A stretch of 64,000 bases of DNA. It comes from Roseiarcus sp963813555 (GTDB taxonomy: Bacteria > Pseudomonadota > Alphaproteobacteria > Rhizobiales > Beijerinckiaceae). A program made the position numbers and the translations under genes. Positions 1 through 7,446 of the stretch are shown one piece after another. The notes under the pieces were generated by a model. It ran no database searches. It was not told the origin of the DNA and was given only the letters and a program-made list of their open reading frames with translations. The stretch is from assembly GCA_963813555.1 (NCBI GenBank), contig CAWEZX010000011.1, positions 186,001-250,000 on the forward strand, written 5' to 3'. Position 1 is the first letter of the stretch, and every line of letters starts with the position of its first letter.

Positions 1-1
1 G

Positions 2-1210
2 ATCTACCAGACCACCTCCTATCAGTTCCAGAGCGCCGAGCACGCCGCCAATCTGTTCGCGCTCAAGGAGCTCGGCAACATCTACACCCGGATCATGAAC
101 CCGACCAATGACGTGCTCGAGAAGCGCGTCGCCGCGCTGGAGGGCGGTGTGGCGGGGCTCGCGCTCGCCAGCGGTCAGGCGGCGTCGGCCTTTTCGATCC
201 AGAACCTGGCGCGGGCGGGCGACAACGTCGTCTCTTCGACCGACCTTTACGGGGGCACCTGGAACCTGTTCGCCAACACGATGAAGGACCAGGGGATCGA
301 GGTGCGCTTCGTCGATCCGGCCGATCCTGAGAATTTCCGCAAGGCGACCGACGCGCGCACCCGCGCCTATTACGCCGAGACGCTGCCCAATCCGAAGCTG
401 ATCGCCTTTCCGATCGCCGAAGTGGCGGCGATCGGCCGTCCGCTCGGCGTTCCGCTGATCATGGACAACACCGCGGCGCCAATTCTGACCAGGCCGTTCG
501 AACACGGGGCGGCGATCGTCGTCTACTCGTCGACCAAATATCTCGGCGGCCACGGCAACTCGATCGGCGGTCTCATCATAGACGGCGGTAACTTCCCGTG
601 GGACGAGCACAAGGAGCGCCAGCCCACGCTCAACACGCCGGATCCCAGCTACCACGGCGCGGTGTGGAGCGAAGCGGCCAAGCCGCTCGGGCCGATCGCC
701 TATATCCTCAAGGCCCGCACCACCCTGTTGCGCGATCTCGGCTCCTGCATGTCGCCGTTCAACGCCTTCCTCACGCTTCAGGGTGTGGAGACGCTGCCGT
801 TGCGCATCGAGCGCCACTCGGCCAACACCTCCGCGGTCGCGGCCTGGCTCGCCAAGCAGCCTGCGGTTGTGAACGTGATCCACCCCTCGTTTCAGAAAGG
901 CGAAGCCAAGCGGCGGGCGGAAAAATATCTCAAGGGTGGGCTCGGCGGCCTTGTCGGGTTCGAGATCAAGGGCGGCAGCGACGCGGGGCGAAAATTCATC
1001 GACGCGCTCAAGCTTCTCTATCACGTCGCCAATATCGGCGACGCGCGCTCGCTCGCCATCCATCCGGCGACCACCACGCATTCGCAGCTCACGGCCGAAG
1101 AACAGCTCGCGACCGGCGTGACCGATGACTACGTCCGGCTGTCAATCGGCATCGAGCATATCGACGACATTCTCGCCGATCTCGACCAGGCGCTGAAGGC
1201 GGCAACGTGA
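2..1210 (+). CDS. metY: O-acetylhomoserine sulfhydrylase (5' partial)
   Basis: The reading frame is open from the first bases of the window, so the true start lies upstream; an internal ATG at 95 is not the start. The protein is a Cys/Met-metabolism PLP enzyme. The PLP-binding lysine is visible in SSTKYLGGHG, preceded by the MDNTAAP segment that carries the cofactor-binding Asp, and the C-terminal half contains the family's RLSIGIEHIDDILADL motif. The family makes homocysteine from O-acetylhomoserine and sulfide in the cytoplasm. About 400 residues are present of a usual 425-430, so only a short N-terminus is missing. A related activity such as O-succinylhomoserine sulfhydrylase cannot be excluded, but the insert after the lysine favours MetY. 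Confidence 0.92.
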   Translation: MYQTTSYQFQSAEHAANLFALKELGNIYTRIMNPTNDVLEKRVAALEGGVAGLALASGQAASAFSIQNLARAGDNVVSSTDLYGGTWNLFANTMKDQGIEVRFVDPADPENFRKATDARTRAYYAETLPNPKLIAFPIAEVAAIGRPLGVPLIMDNTAAPILTRPFEHGAAIVVYSSTKYLGGHGNSIGGLIIDGGNFPWDEHKERQPTLNTPDPSYHGAVWSEAAKPLGPIAYILKARTTLLRDLGSCMSPFNAFLTLQGVETLPLRIERHSANTSAVAAWLAKQPAVVNVIHPSFQKGEAKRRAEKYLKGGLGGLVGFEIKGGSDAGRKFIDALKLLYHVANIGDARSLAIHPATTTHSQLTAEEQLATGVTDDYVRLSIGIEHIDDILADLDQALKAAT

Positions 1211-1299
1211 CGGGAGCGGTTGGCGCGATAGTGGGAGCGCGATAGGGTCGCGCCGGGGGCGGGCCGGAGGCGGACGCCAACCCAAGTCCGGACGATCCG

Positions 1300-2256
1300 A
1301 TGATCGAGCAGGCGTGGAACGAATATCGTGGCTGGGCCAAGCGGGCGCGATCGCTGCAGGAGAGGAGCGGGCGCTGGAATTTCTGGGCGATGGCCGCGCT
1401 CGTTACGACTGGCGTCCTGGGCGCGGCCTCAGGCTACTTTGGAGCCAATTCGCCGGACTGGCTTCCGGGTTGGCTGGCCAATAAAGAGTTCGCCCGCGCG
1501 CTCGCCTGCGCGGCGGCGGTGGCTTCCGCATTGTCGCTCTATGTGGGGCGCCAGGCTCTTGCGGTCGGCGCGGAATCCGGCTGGCTCCGGGCGCGGGCGA
1601 CCGCCGAAGCGATCAAGTCGGAGTGCTTCCGCTTTGCGGGCGGAGTTGGCGACTACGCGCCGGACAAGGCTTCCGAAGGGGACGCGGCGAGCGCGTTCAT
1701 CGAGCGCCGCAAGGCGCTCGCGGCGCGGGCCGCCGGGGATTCGCTGACGCCTGAGGACGATCCGGTCGGCGCGGCAGGCGACGACCGTCGCCCGTCGCGT
1801 CCGATGATCGACAAGTGGTACCTCACGAACCGGATCGATGGGCAGATCGAGTTCTATAAAAAAGGCCAGGAGAAGAACGAGAGCGCCTATCAGCGGCTGC
1901 AGCTGTGGAGCTTCATCGCCGGCGCGGCAGTCGCCGCGGTGTCGGCGATCGCCGCCGTTTACGGCGCTGAGCTCGCCGCCTGGACCGGCGCGCTGACGAC
2001 GGTCGGCGCAGCAGTCGGCGCCTATGGCCTGGCGGAGCGCCAGAAGTATCTCGCCGCCAGCTATGCCGCGATGAAGGCCAATCTCGAGCGGCTGAAGGAG
2101 CGCTACCTCGTCGGCGGCGTGACCCTGCAATCCCTGGTCGCGATCGCCGAGGACCTGATGGAGAGCGAGCACGCCGCCTGGATCGACCAGATGACGAAGA
2201 CCATCCGACCTGCGCCTTCGGCCCCGGTCCAGGCGAGCGGGTCCTCGGGCGCGTAA
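1300..2256 (+). CDS. DUF4231/SLATT-like four-helix membrane protein
   Basis: This 318-residue protein has two similar halves. Each consists of an amphipathic stretch rich in Arg, Gln and Tyr followed by a pair of hydrophobic helices: about residues 27-48 and 64-83, then about 201-225 and 230-247. The stretch EYRGWAKRARSLQERSGRWNF before the first pair and RIDGQIEFYKKGQEKNESAYQ before the second resemble the SLATT/DUF4231 group of two-TM proteins, which in other bacteria are proposed pore-forming effectors of nucleotide- or TIR-linked conflict systems. It converges on the STAND/TIR operon, with about 195 bp between the stop codons. The family call rests on pattern recognition only; a role as effector of the neighbouring system is inference. 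Confidence 0.6.
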   Translation: MIEQAWNEYRGWAKRARSLQERSGRWNFWAMAALVTTGVLGAASGYFGANSPDWLPGWLANKEFARALACAAAVASALSLYVGRQALAVGAESGWLRARATAEAIKSECFRFAGGVGDYAPDKASEGDAASAFIERRKALAARAAGDSLTPEDDPVGAAGDDRRPSRPMIDKWYLTNRIDGQIEFYKKGQEKNESAYQRLQLWSFIAGAAVAAVSAIAAVYGAELAAWTGALTTVGAAVGAYGLAERQKYLAASYAAMKANLERLKERYLVGGVTLQSLVAIAEDLMESEHAAWIDQMTKTIRPAPSAPVQASGSSGA

Positions 2257-2267
2257 GGCGCCATCCG

Positions 2268-2396
2268 CCCCTCTGCTACGGGAGAGGGGTTGGGGTGAGG
2301 GTTCGCGCGCGAAGGGCGCCCGCGGATCCCTCATCCGGCGGGCCAAAACCCGTCCGGTAAGGACGGGCGTCCTGCCGGACGCCCTACGGCCCGCCG
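2268..2396. repeat. Palindromic intergenic element between convergent genes
   Basis: Nested inverted repeats fill the space between the SLATT-like and TPR genes. Arms CCCCTCT/AGAGGGG lie at 2268-2274 and 2283-2289. GGCGGGCC/GGCCCGCC at 2337-2344 and 2389-2396 enclose CCCGTCC/GGACGGG (2349-2367) and GGGCGTCC/GGACGCCC (2365-2384). The last two overlap and are mutually exclusive. The element resembles dispersed REP-like intergenic repeats of proteobacteria, and it could also terminate transcription from both sides. Confidence 0.5.
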
Positions 2397-2450
2397 CCCT
2401 CTCTCACAGGGAGAAGGAAAAGAAGTGCGCCAATCTGATCACAGTCCGCG

Positions 2451-3737
2451 CTAACGGGGCGCGTCAGCCGGAGCCGTCTCGGCCGCCTTTCCCGCCACAA
2501 CCGAGGCCCTCTCGGCCTCTTCGGCCTTGTCGCGCCAGGACGTCGCCGAGGGATCCTTGACGTAGTTCAGAACAGCGACCTTCGTTGCCAGGCGATAGGC
2601 GGCCTGTGCGTCGGGCCAATCCTTCTTGGCGTCGAAAACATGGGCGAGGCCGAGGACGACATCATATTGACCGGCGGCGGCCTCGGCGATTCTCGGGTCG
2701 TCGACCACCCTGTTCCAGGTTCTCACGGCCTCGCGGTAGGCTTCGATCTGGGCCAGGCCCGAAGAGCGATCGCCCAGGAGCTTCGCCGCCGCGCCCAATT
2801 CCATCTGCGGCTTCGGCCGCCCCGCCGCGCGGTAGGCAAGCGTCCTCCTCGCGTCGGCGTGCTTGCGATAATAGGTGAGCGCCTCGTCCGGCCGCTTGAG
2901 CCCCTCAAGGGTCTGAGCGAGATAGAGGTAGTTGGGCGTGAGATACTCTTGCCACTGTGGATTGCCGGGCTCGTCCATTGTCAGTTCCTCATCGAGGGCG
3001 ACGCCCCGCCGTAATTTTTCCAGGGCGAGCTCGAGGTTCCCGTCTCCCATTTCGAGAAGTCCCCAGTGGGTGTAGGTCGCGGCCAGATTTGATTTCAGGG
3101 ACGAGTCGGGCGCCTTTTGCGCGGCGACCGCCTCCTGCGCGTTGCGCGAGACGAGGCCGTTCTGCACTTCGAACGCCTTCTGGTAATAGGTTCTCGCCTC
3201 GGCGAGCGCGTTGTCGGCCCTAAGCAGTTCGGCGATGCGGTAGAAGGCCTTTCCCTTGTTGCGCAGAAGATCGAAGCCGTCCGGCTGCTTCGCGAGCGCG
3301 GCCTCGCAGGTCTTAAGACCAGATTGATATTCCGCCAGAGCCTGCGGATGTTTCTTAACGTCGCTGTCCTTGTAGATATCGCCGATCTTCAAATGCGCGT
3401 CGATGATGTCGACATCGCCCTTGTCGCCGCTCAATGAAGCAATTGTCGTGGCGACCCGGATCGCCTCATCGTATTCACGCATGGCCTCTTCGTGGCGACC
3501 AGGCAAAGCCACGAGGGCATTGCCGACGCGCATCGTCGCGTCGTAGAGCAATTGCAGCGATTCTTGAGCGCGCGGATTCGATTGCGTCAGCGACTGTGCA
3601 ACGTCTTTCGCTCGTTTTGCGACTTCGAGAGACCGCACGTTGTTTCCCAGAATCGCATAGAGGTCGGCTTCGTCGTCGAGCGATTGCCCCCACAAAAGGT
3701 CGGCCGCCGATGTCTTGCTCGAACTCGCGGACGTCAT
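2451..3737 (-). CDS. TPR-repeat C-terminal part of the STAND protein (separate frame)
   Basis: This frame continues the nSTAND NTPase protein after an apparent +1 frame change at about 3705-3735. From TSAADLLWGQSLDDEADLY onward the sequence is a helical repeat array of TPR type (for example LLRNKGKAFYRIAELLRAD, THWGLLEMGDGNLELALEKL and NYLYLAQTLEGLKRPDEAL), ending in an Ala-rich tail. In the STAND family such TPR arrays sense the trigger or bind partners. Joining the two frames by removing one base gives a 1032-residue nSTAND-TM-TPR protein. The ATG at 3737 lies exactly in the overlap, so reinitiation as a separate polypeptide is formally possible, but no Shine-Dalgarno is visible. Single-base sequencing error, a real mutation and recoding are all open. 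Confidence 0.7.
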   Translation of the reverse strand: MTSASSSKTSAADLLWGQSLDDEADLYAILGNNVRSLEVAKRAKDVAQSLTQSNPRAQESLQLLYDATMRVGNALVALPGRHEEAMREYDEAIRVATTIASLSGDKGDVDIIDAHLKIGDIYKDSDVKKHPQALAEYQSGLKTCEAALAKQPDGFDLLRNKGKAFYRIAELLRADNALAEARTYYQKAFEVQNGLVSRNAQEAVAAQKAPDSSLKSNLAATYTHWGLLEMGDGNLELALEKLRRGVALDEELTMDEPGNPQWQEYLTPNYLYLAQTLEGLKRPDEALTYYRKHADARRTLAYRAAGRPKPQMELGAAAKLLGDRSSGLAQIEAYREAVRTWNRVVDDPRIAEAAAGQYDVVLGLAHVFDAKKDWPDAQAAYRLATKVAVLNYVKDPSATSWRDKAEEAERASVVAGKAAETAPADAPR

Positions 3738-5550
3738 CCAGGAATTGCGCCGATATGGCCGCGAGACTTCTGGCGCCGGCGAGATCGAGGCTCTTGTCGT
3801 TGTAGGCCTGGAGCACGTCCTCAAGCAGCGTCTTCGCCGAGGCCATCGCGCTCTTATCGAGCTTCTCCTGCGCTCTTTCGTGCGCCATCCACATCCAGCC
3901 GGCCGCGGCGAAGGCGGCGACGACGGCGAGGGCGGCGGTCAGCCGCCGATTGCGTCTCGACCGTGTCTTGGCCTCGATGGCGTCGTCGATCAACTGCTTG
4001 ACCGACTTGAATTTGCCCCCGTAGCGATCGGCCCACGCCGCAGTCCGCGGCAGACGCTCCCACCAGCCCTTTGTCCGCTCCGGATCGTCCAGGGTCGCCC
4101 GTTCGCCGCCAGCGGCGCCGTCGAGCAGAGACAAGAGCGTATGATAACGCTGGCCATCGATCTGCTCCTCGGCCAGCCAGCCCAGGGGTGGGCGCCCGGT
4201 TTTCGGGTCGACCGGCTCGGTCTTGCCGGCGATCCGCTTCCACCGGCGAAGCAGCGCCTCGTGCCCGATGTCGATCCGTTCGTCTGGGCCGAGCGTCGGT
4301 GAAGCGGTGAGTGAGGGCAACAGGAACGAACAATTCGGGGCGCGGAACCGATCGAGCACGGCGCGCAGGTCGGACTCGCTCACCCCGGTTTCGGCAAGCA
4401 GCCTGTCGAACCGAAGCGCGCGGCGGATGGCTCGGCCCTCCCGGTCGAACTCCGACAGCGCTCGGAACGCCTGTTCGACCGCCAATTCCCTTCCATCGCA
4501 CTGGCCGAGAATCTCGTCGGCATGACGCGACAGCGCTTCCGTCATCCGTCCGATGGCCTCATAGGTCTGCCTTGTGAGACGCCGGGCGCCTCCGGCGCCG
4601 GTTTCCGCGCCAGCCCGATCCCACATCCGCATAAGGCAGTGTTGCAGCACCGGAAGCTGATCGAGTTCGTCGCCGCAATCGTTGAGCAGGCGTTCCACCA
4701 GTTCCGGCTCGATGCTCCCTCCGGCCTTTTCAATCGGCTTGCGGATGGCGTCCTCGAGCTGGCTGCGGGTCAGATTCGGCACGAGATATTGTGTCGCGCT
4801 CACGGCCTCCGACAGACCATGAAAATAGGCGCAGTCGCCGATGAAATCCGAGCGCATGGTGATGAGCACGCGCACGTTCTTGATGCGACGGCGATCGGCG
4901 TCGAGCAGGATCTGCACAAACTGAGTGGCTTCGTCGCGCCGCCGCGCTTCCTCGAGGCCGCCGCGGCGGTAGCCGAGCCCGGCGAGCCCGAAGCGGAACA
5001 ATTCCTCGAACTGATCGACGACAAGGATGAACGATCGGCCGCCCAAGCCTCCGGCTTCTTCAAGCGCGCTGTCGAAGCTGAAGCTCGACTGGCGCAGCGT
5101 CCATTCGATGCGATCGCGCCGTCGCGCCGTCTCGTCCGGACTGTCCTTCGCCGCCAGCTTCGAGAGCGCGCAGGCGAGGCGCGTGATCGGAGAGCCGCCT
5201 GGCCGCATGTCGAGGAAGGCCCAGTTCGGGCCGCCTGAGTCGGCGGTCTCATCGGCGAGCAGGGCTTGAAGTCCCGCCAGCACCAGCGACGACTTGCCAC
5301 TGCCCGATCCCCCGATCACCGCGATGAAGCGGCCATTCTCGACGAGCCGGTAGAGAGCAAAGGCTTGCCGCTCGCGGCCGAAGAAGAAGCCGCGGTCGGC
5401 AAAGCGGAAGGGGCGCAAACCAGGAAACGGCCGCTCGTTGGAAAGCTGCGTCCCGTCATCCGGCGAAGTCGCTGTGAAGACTGCGGTGGGAATCGGTTCA
5501 CGTGGCGCGGCGTCGTCAGGCGCAGCGTCTTTGGTCTCGATCGCGCTCAC
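3475..5550 (-). CDS. nSTAND1-type NTPase with transmembrane segment (N-terminal part)
   Basis: I place the start at the GTG at 5550, whose bases overlap the TGA stop of the upstream TIR gene (GTGA), implying translational coupling; the longer open frame upstream is a shadow. The Walker A motif GGSGSGKSS is at about residues 80-88 and the Walker B ILVVDQFEE at about 175-183, preceded by the FPGLRPF....FFGRE signature typical of nSTAND1 NTPases. Winged-helix-like sequence follows, then one hydrophobic helix (LTAALAVVAAFAAAGWMW) near residue 540-560 that would anchor the protein in the inner membrane. Homology in this frame ends near 3715; the remaining 80 or so residues to the stop at 3475 look like out-of-frame sequence, and the TPR part continues in another frame. 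Such NTPases act as oligomerising switches in defence or signalling. Confidence 0.8.
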   Translation of the reverse strand: MSAIETKDAAPDDAAPREPIPTAVFTATSPDDGTQLSNERPFPGLRPFRFADRGFFFGRERQAFALYRLVENGRFIAVIGGSGSGKSSLVLAGLQALLADETADSGGPNWAFLDMRPGGSPITRLACALSKLAAKDSPDETARRRDRIEWTLRQSSFSFDSALEEAGGLGGRSFILVVDQFEELFRFGLAGLGYRRGGLEEARRRDEATQFVQILLDADRRRIKNVRVLITMRSDFIGDCAYFHGLSEAVSATQYLVPNLTRSQLEDAIRKPIEKAGGSIEPELVERLLNDCGDELDQLPVLQHCLMRMWDRAGAETGAGGARRLTRQTYEAIGRMTEALSRHADEILGQCDGRELAVEQAFRALSEFDREGRAIRRALRFDRLLAETGVSESDLRAVLDRFRAPNCSFLLPSLTASPTLGPDERIDIGHEALLRRWKRIAGKTEPVDPKTGRPPLGWLAEEQIDGQRYHTLLSLLDGAAGGERATLDDPERTKGWWERLPRTAAWADRYGGKFKSVKQLIDDAIEAKTRSRRNRRLTAALAVVAAFAAAGWMWMAHERAQEKLDKSAMASAKTLLEDVLQAYNDKSLDLAGARSLAAISAQFLDDVREFEQDIGGRPFVGAIARRRSRPLCDSGKQRAVSRSRKTSERRCTVADAIESARSRIAAIALRRDDARRQCPRGFAWSPRRGHA

Positions 5551-6767
5551 GGCTTGGAGCTTGGCGCTGAGGTGAGGTCCGCCAGCAACTGCGCCGTCGG
5601 CGGGCCCTTCTCGACAAGGTCGATCACTTTGTCGAACTCGCCGTCCTGGAAGATGAGCGAGAGCGCGCTCTTCTTCTTGTGCGACGCGGGCGGCGGCCCC
5701 GCGATCAGGCCGCGAAACGCGAACTGGCCCTTGCGGCCGAGCGTCTGCCAGTCGGACAGCCTGTCTGCTTCCGACCGCACCCAAACCTCGGAGGCGTTGC
5801 CCCAGCAGAGGGTTACCGCTTCGCACTTGGCGAGCAGGTCGCTGTTGAAGCGGCGCGAGTCCGCATCGGAATCGGCCACCGGGATGCGCGGCTTCACCGA
5901 GCTTTCGAGCAGAGCTTGCGCGACCGCGCCCGCATAGTCTTCATCCGTCGAGTGATAGGAAAGATACACATCGAGCTTGTTGCCGGCTGCCGCCGTCACG
6001 ACCGGCTTCGGCGCCGTCTGCGCCAGATACTGGAACAGGAATTCGATGAACTTGCTTAAGATGTCGCCATCGATCTTGTCGGTTGCGATCTGCTGATCGA
6101 AGCGCTCCAGGGCCTTGAGCGGATCGCGCTCGACCGCCGGCCCAACAGGAGCCGCCCCGCCCTCGTCTAGAATTTTCGGCGCCCAGACAATGCGGCGATT
6201 GAGCTTCTGCCCCGGCGGACCTTCCGCCTGCGCGGCCTTCGCGCGGGCAAGCCCAAGCTGCATCTTCACGATATTGTCGAGACCCTCGGGCGCAAATCCG
6301 CCGCTGTCGCCGACGAGATGAACGAAGACCTCGGCCTTAATCAGCGCATCGGCTACGAAGGCTTCGGCGCTGCCGTCGCTCGGCGTGTCCGCCGAAGGAT
6401 CGGGCGCAATGGCGAAGCCCTTCCCCTGAAGCTCCGTGACCAGGCGGACATAGGCCGCCTTCATGTCGCTCGCGGGCTTGGCGAGAAAGACGGTGCGCCC
6501 GTTTGGCGCGACGATCGGCGCGGTCTCATGCGTCGCCTGGGGCGTTGGGGCGACACTGAGGATCCCGGTCACGCGCTCCTCCAATCCACTCGCGAGATCG
6601 TCGAGCTCGGCGTAGAATCGATCGTTGCACTTGCCGCGATTGAAAAAGGGCGTGATGGCGCTGACGTCATTCTGATCATCGCGCGAGTAGAACAGGAAGC
6701 CTTCCTGCCCCTGCAGTTCGGGTGGGCGGGCGCTGCGATCGACATAGCCTTTGCCCACGACAAGCAT
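5547..6767 (-). CDS. C-terminal part of TIR-domain protein (second frame)
   Basis: This frame continues the TIR protein encoded from 7107. It begins with a linker (GKGYVDRSARPPELQGQEGF) and two further Rossmann-like segments. One runs from GRTVFLAKPASDMKAAY to FVHLVGDSGGF; the other runs from KLDVYLSYHSTDEDYAG to EAVTLCWGNASEVWV and again resembles a TIR fold. Deleting one base near 6768 joins the frames into a 519-residue TIR-linker-TIR-like protein. The ATG at 6767 could start a separate polypeptide, but it lacks a ribosome binding site. The stop codon overlaps the GTG start of the STAND gene. Predicted to act in the cytoplasm as NAD-consuming or signalling partner of the STAND NTPase; that role is inference. 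Confidence 0.7.
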   Translation of the reverse strand: MLVVGKGYVDRSARPPELQGQEGFLFYSRDDQNDVSAITPFFNRGKCNDRFYAELDDLASGLEERVTGILSVAPTPQATHETAPIVAPNGRTVFLAKPASDMKAAYVRLVTELQGKGFAIAPDPSADTPSDGSAEAFVADALIKAEVFVHLVGDSGGFAPEGLDNIVKMQLGLARAKAAQAEGPPGQKLNRRIVWAPKILDEGGAAPVGPAVERDPLKALERFDQQIATDKIDGDILSKFIEFLFQYLAQTAPKPVVTAAAGNKLDVYLSYHSTDEDYAGAVAQALLESSVKPRIPVADSDADSRRFNSDLLAKCEAVTLCWGNASEVWVRSEADRLSDWQTLGRKGQFAFRGLIAGPPPASHKKKSALSLIFQDGEFDKVIDLVEKGPPTAQLLADLTSAPSSKP

Positions 6768-7107
6768 TCGAGTTCGCGGGATTCGTCACGCCGGCGGCTT
6801 TGCGCAAGCTGAGGAAACTTTCGAACTCCTTGAGGCAATACGGCCGCTGCATCCAGTTCGGCGACATGACGACGACGAGAAGTTCGGCCCGCTTGAGCCC
6901 GTCGTCGATAATGTCGGCGAACTGATCGCCCTGGCTGATGCGGCGCCGGTCACGCCAGATGTTCGCCTGCCGCGCGCCGAGGTCACGCAGTTTCAGTCGC
7001 AGCTGCTGATCGAGGAAGCTGACGAAGCCAGGTTCGTCCGGATCCTGCGACAGGATGAGGTCGTCGTCGTGAGCATAGGACATGAAGATGACGACGTCGT
7101 CGCTCAT
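6676..7107 (-). CDS. TIR-domain protein, N-terminal part
   Basis: Residues 1-115 form a TIR domain: strand A with box 1 VVIFMSYAHDDD, then QANIWRDRRRISQGDQF, strand D LLVVVMSPNWMQ, and the RPYCLKEFE segment that carries the glutamate expected at the NAD-hydrolase position. After AGVTNPANS the frame runs into shadow sequence (NACRGQRLCRSQ...), while the family continuation (LVVGKGYVDRS) lies one base over. This is therefore probably the first third of one TIR gene interrupted by a single extra base. It is the first gene of the TIR-STAND operon on the minus strand. Confidence 0.75.
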   Translation of the reverse strand: MSDDVVIFMSYAHDDDLILSQDPDEPGFVSFLDQQLRLKLRDLGARQANIWRDRRRISQGDQFADIIDDGLKRAELLVVVMSPNWMQRPYCLKEFESFLSLRKAAGVTNPANSNACRGQRLCRSQRPPTRTAGAGRLPVLLAR

Positions 7108-7279
7108 CGAAGCTCGCTCAGCTACCGGAAAAGGCCACGATTCCCAGTGTCCATGACCCGACTAAACCCTTGAGATTATTTCCGGTCAAGATCAATACCC
7201 GCCTTTTGGCTGGGGTAGGCGACCCGGCCAAGACGGGAATTCTACCTATTGACCCAAAGCACGGATTTGGCAGAGAAGC

Positions 7280-7295
7280 TGTGACAGAGATCACA
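7280..7295. promoter_or_regulatory. CRP/FNR-type palindrome upstream of the TIR-STAND operon
   Basis: TGTGACAGAGATCACA is an exact TGTGA-N6-TCACA, extended by C and G to an 18-bp palindrome. It lies about 180 bp upstream of the TIR start. The surrounding gap 7108-7446 otherwise holds only the duplicated smpB end at 7350-7405; I see no other gene there. Confidence 0.55.
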
Positions 7296-7349
7296 GATCG
7301 TCCTAGCGGGGTCGAAAGGTGATCGAGGGCGGCGAAGCTTTTCGCGTCC

Positions 7350-7405
7350 CTATCCCCGATCGCGCATCAACCTCGACTTGTCGCGGTTCCAGTCGCGCGC
7401 TTTTT
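7350..7405 (-). repeat. Duplicated 3' end of smpB
   Basis: A 42-bp stretch (7357-7398) is identical to 9005-9046 inside smpB. In the smpB frame it reads KARDWNRDKSRLMRDRG and then a stop, so the amino acids and the stop are conserved, although the last two codons differ synonymously (CGG GGA against CGA GGT). The copy lies just downstream of the acyl-CoA ligase gene, so the ligase is bracketed by two smpB ends. It has no start and is not expressed as a gene. Confidence 0.85.
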
Positions 7406-7446
7406 TCTGTGTCCGTGAAGGGCCTCGTCGGGACGACGCGGCGCCG

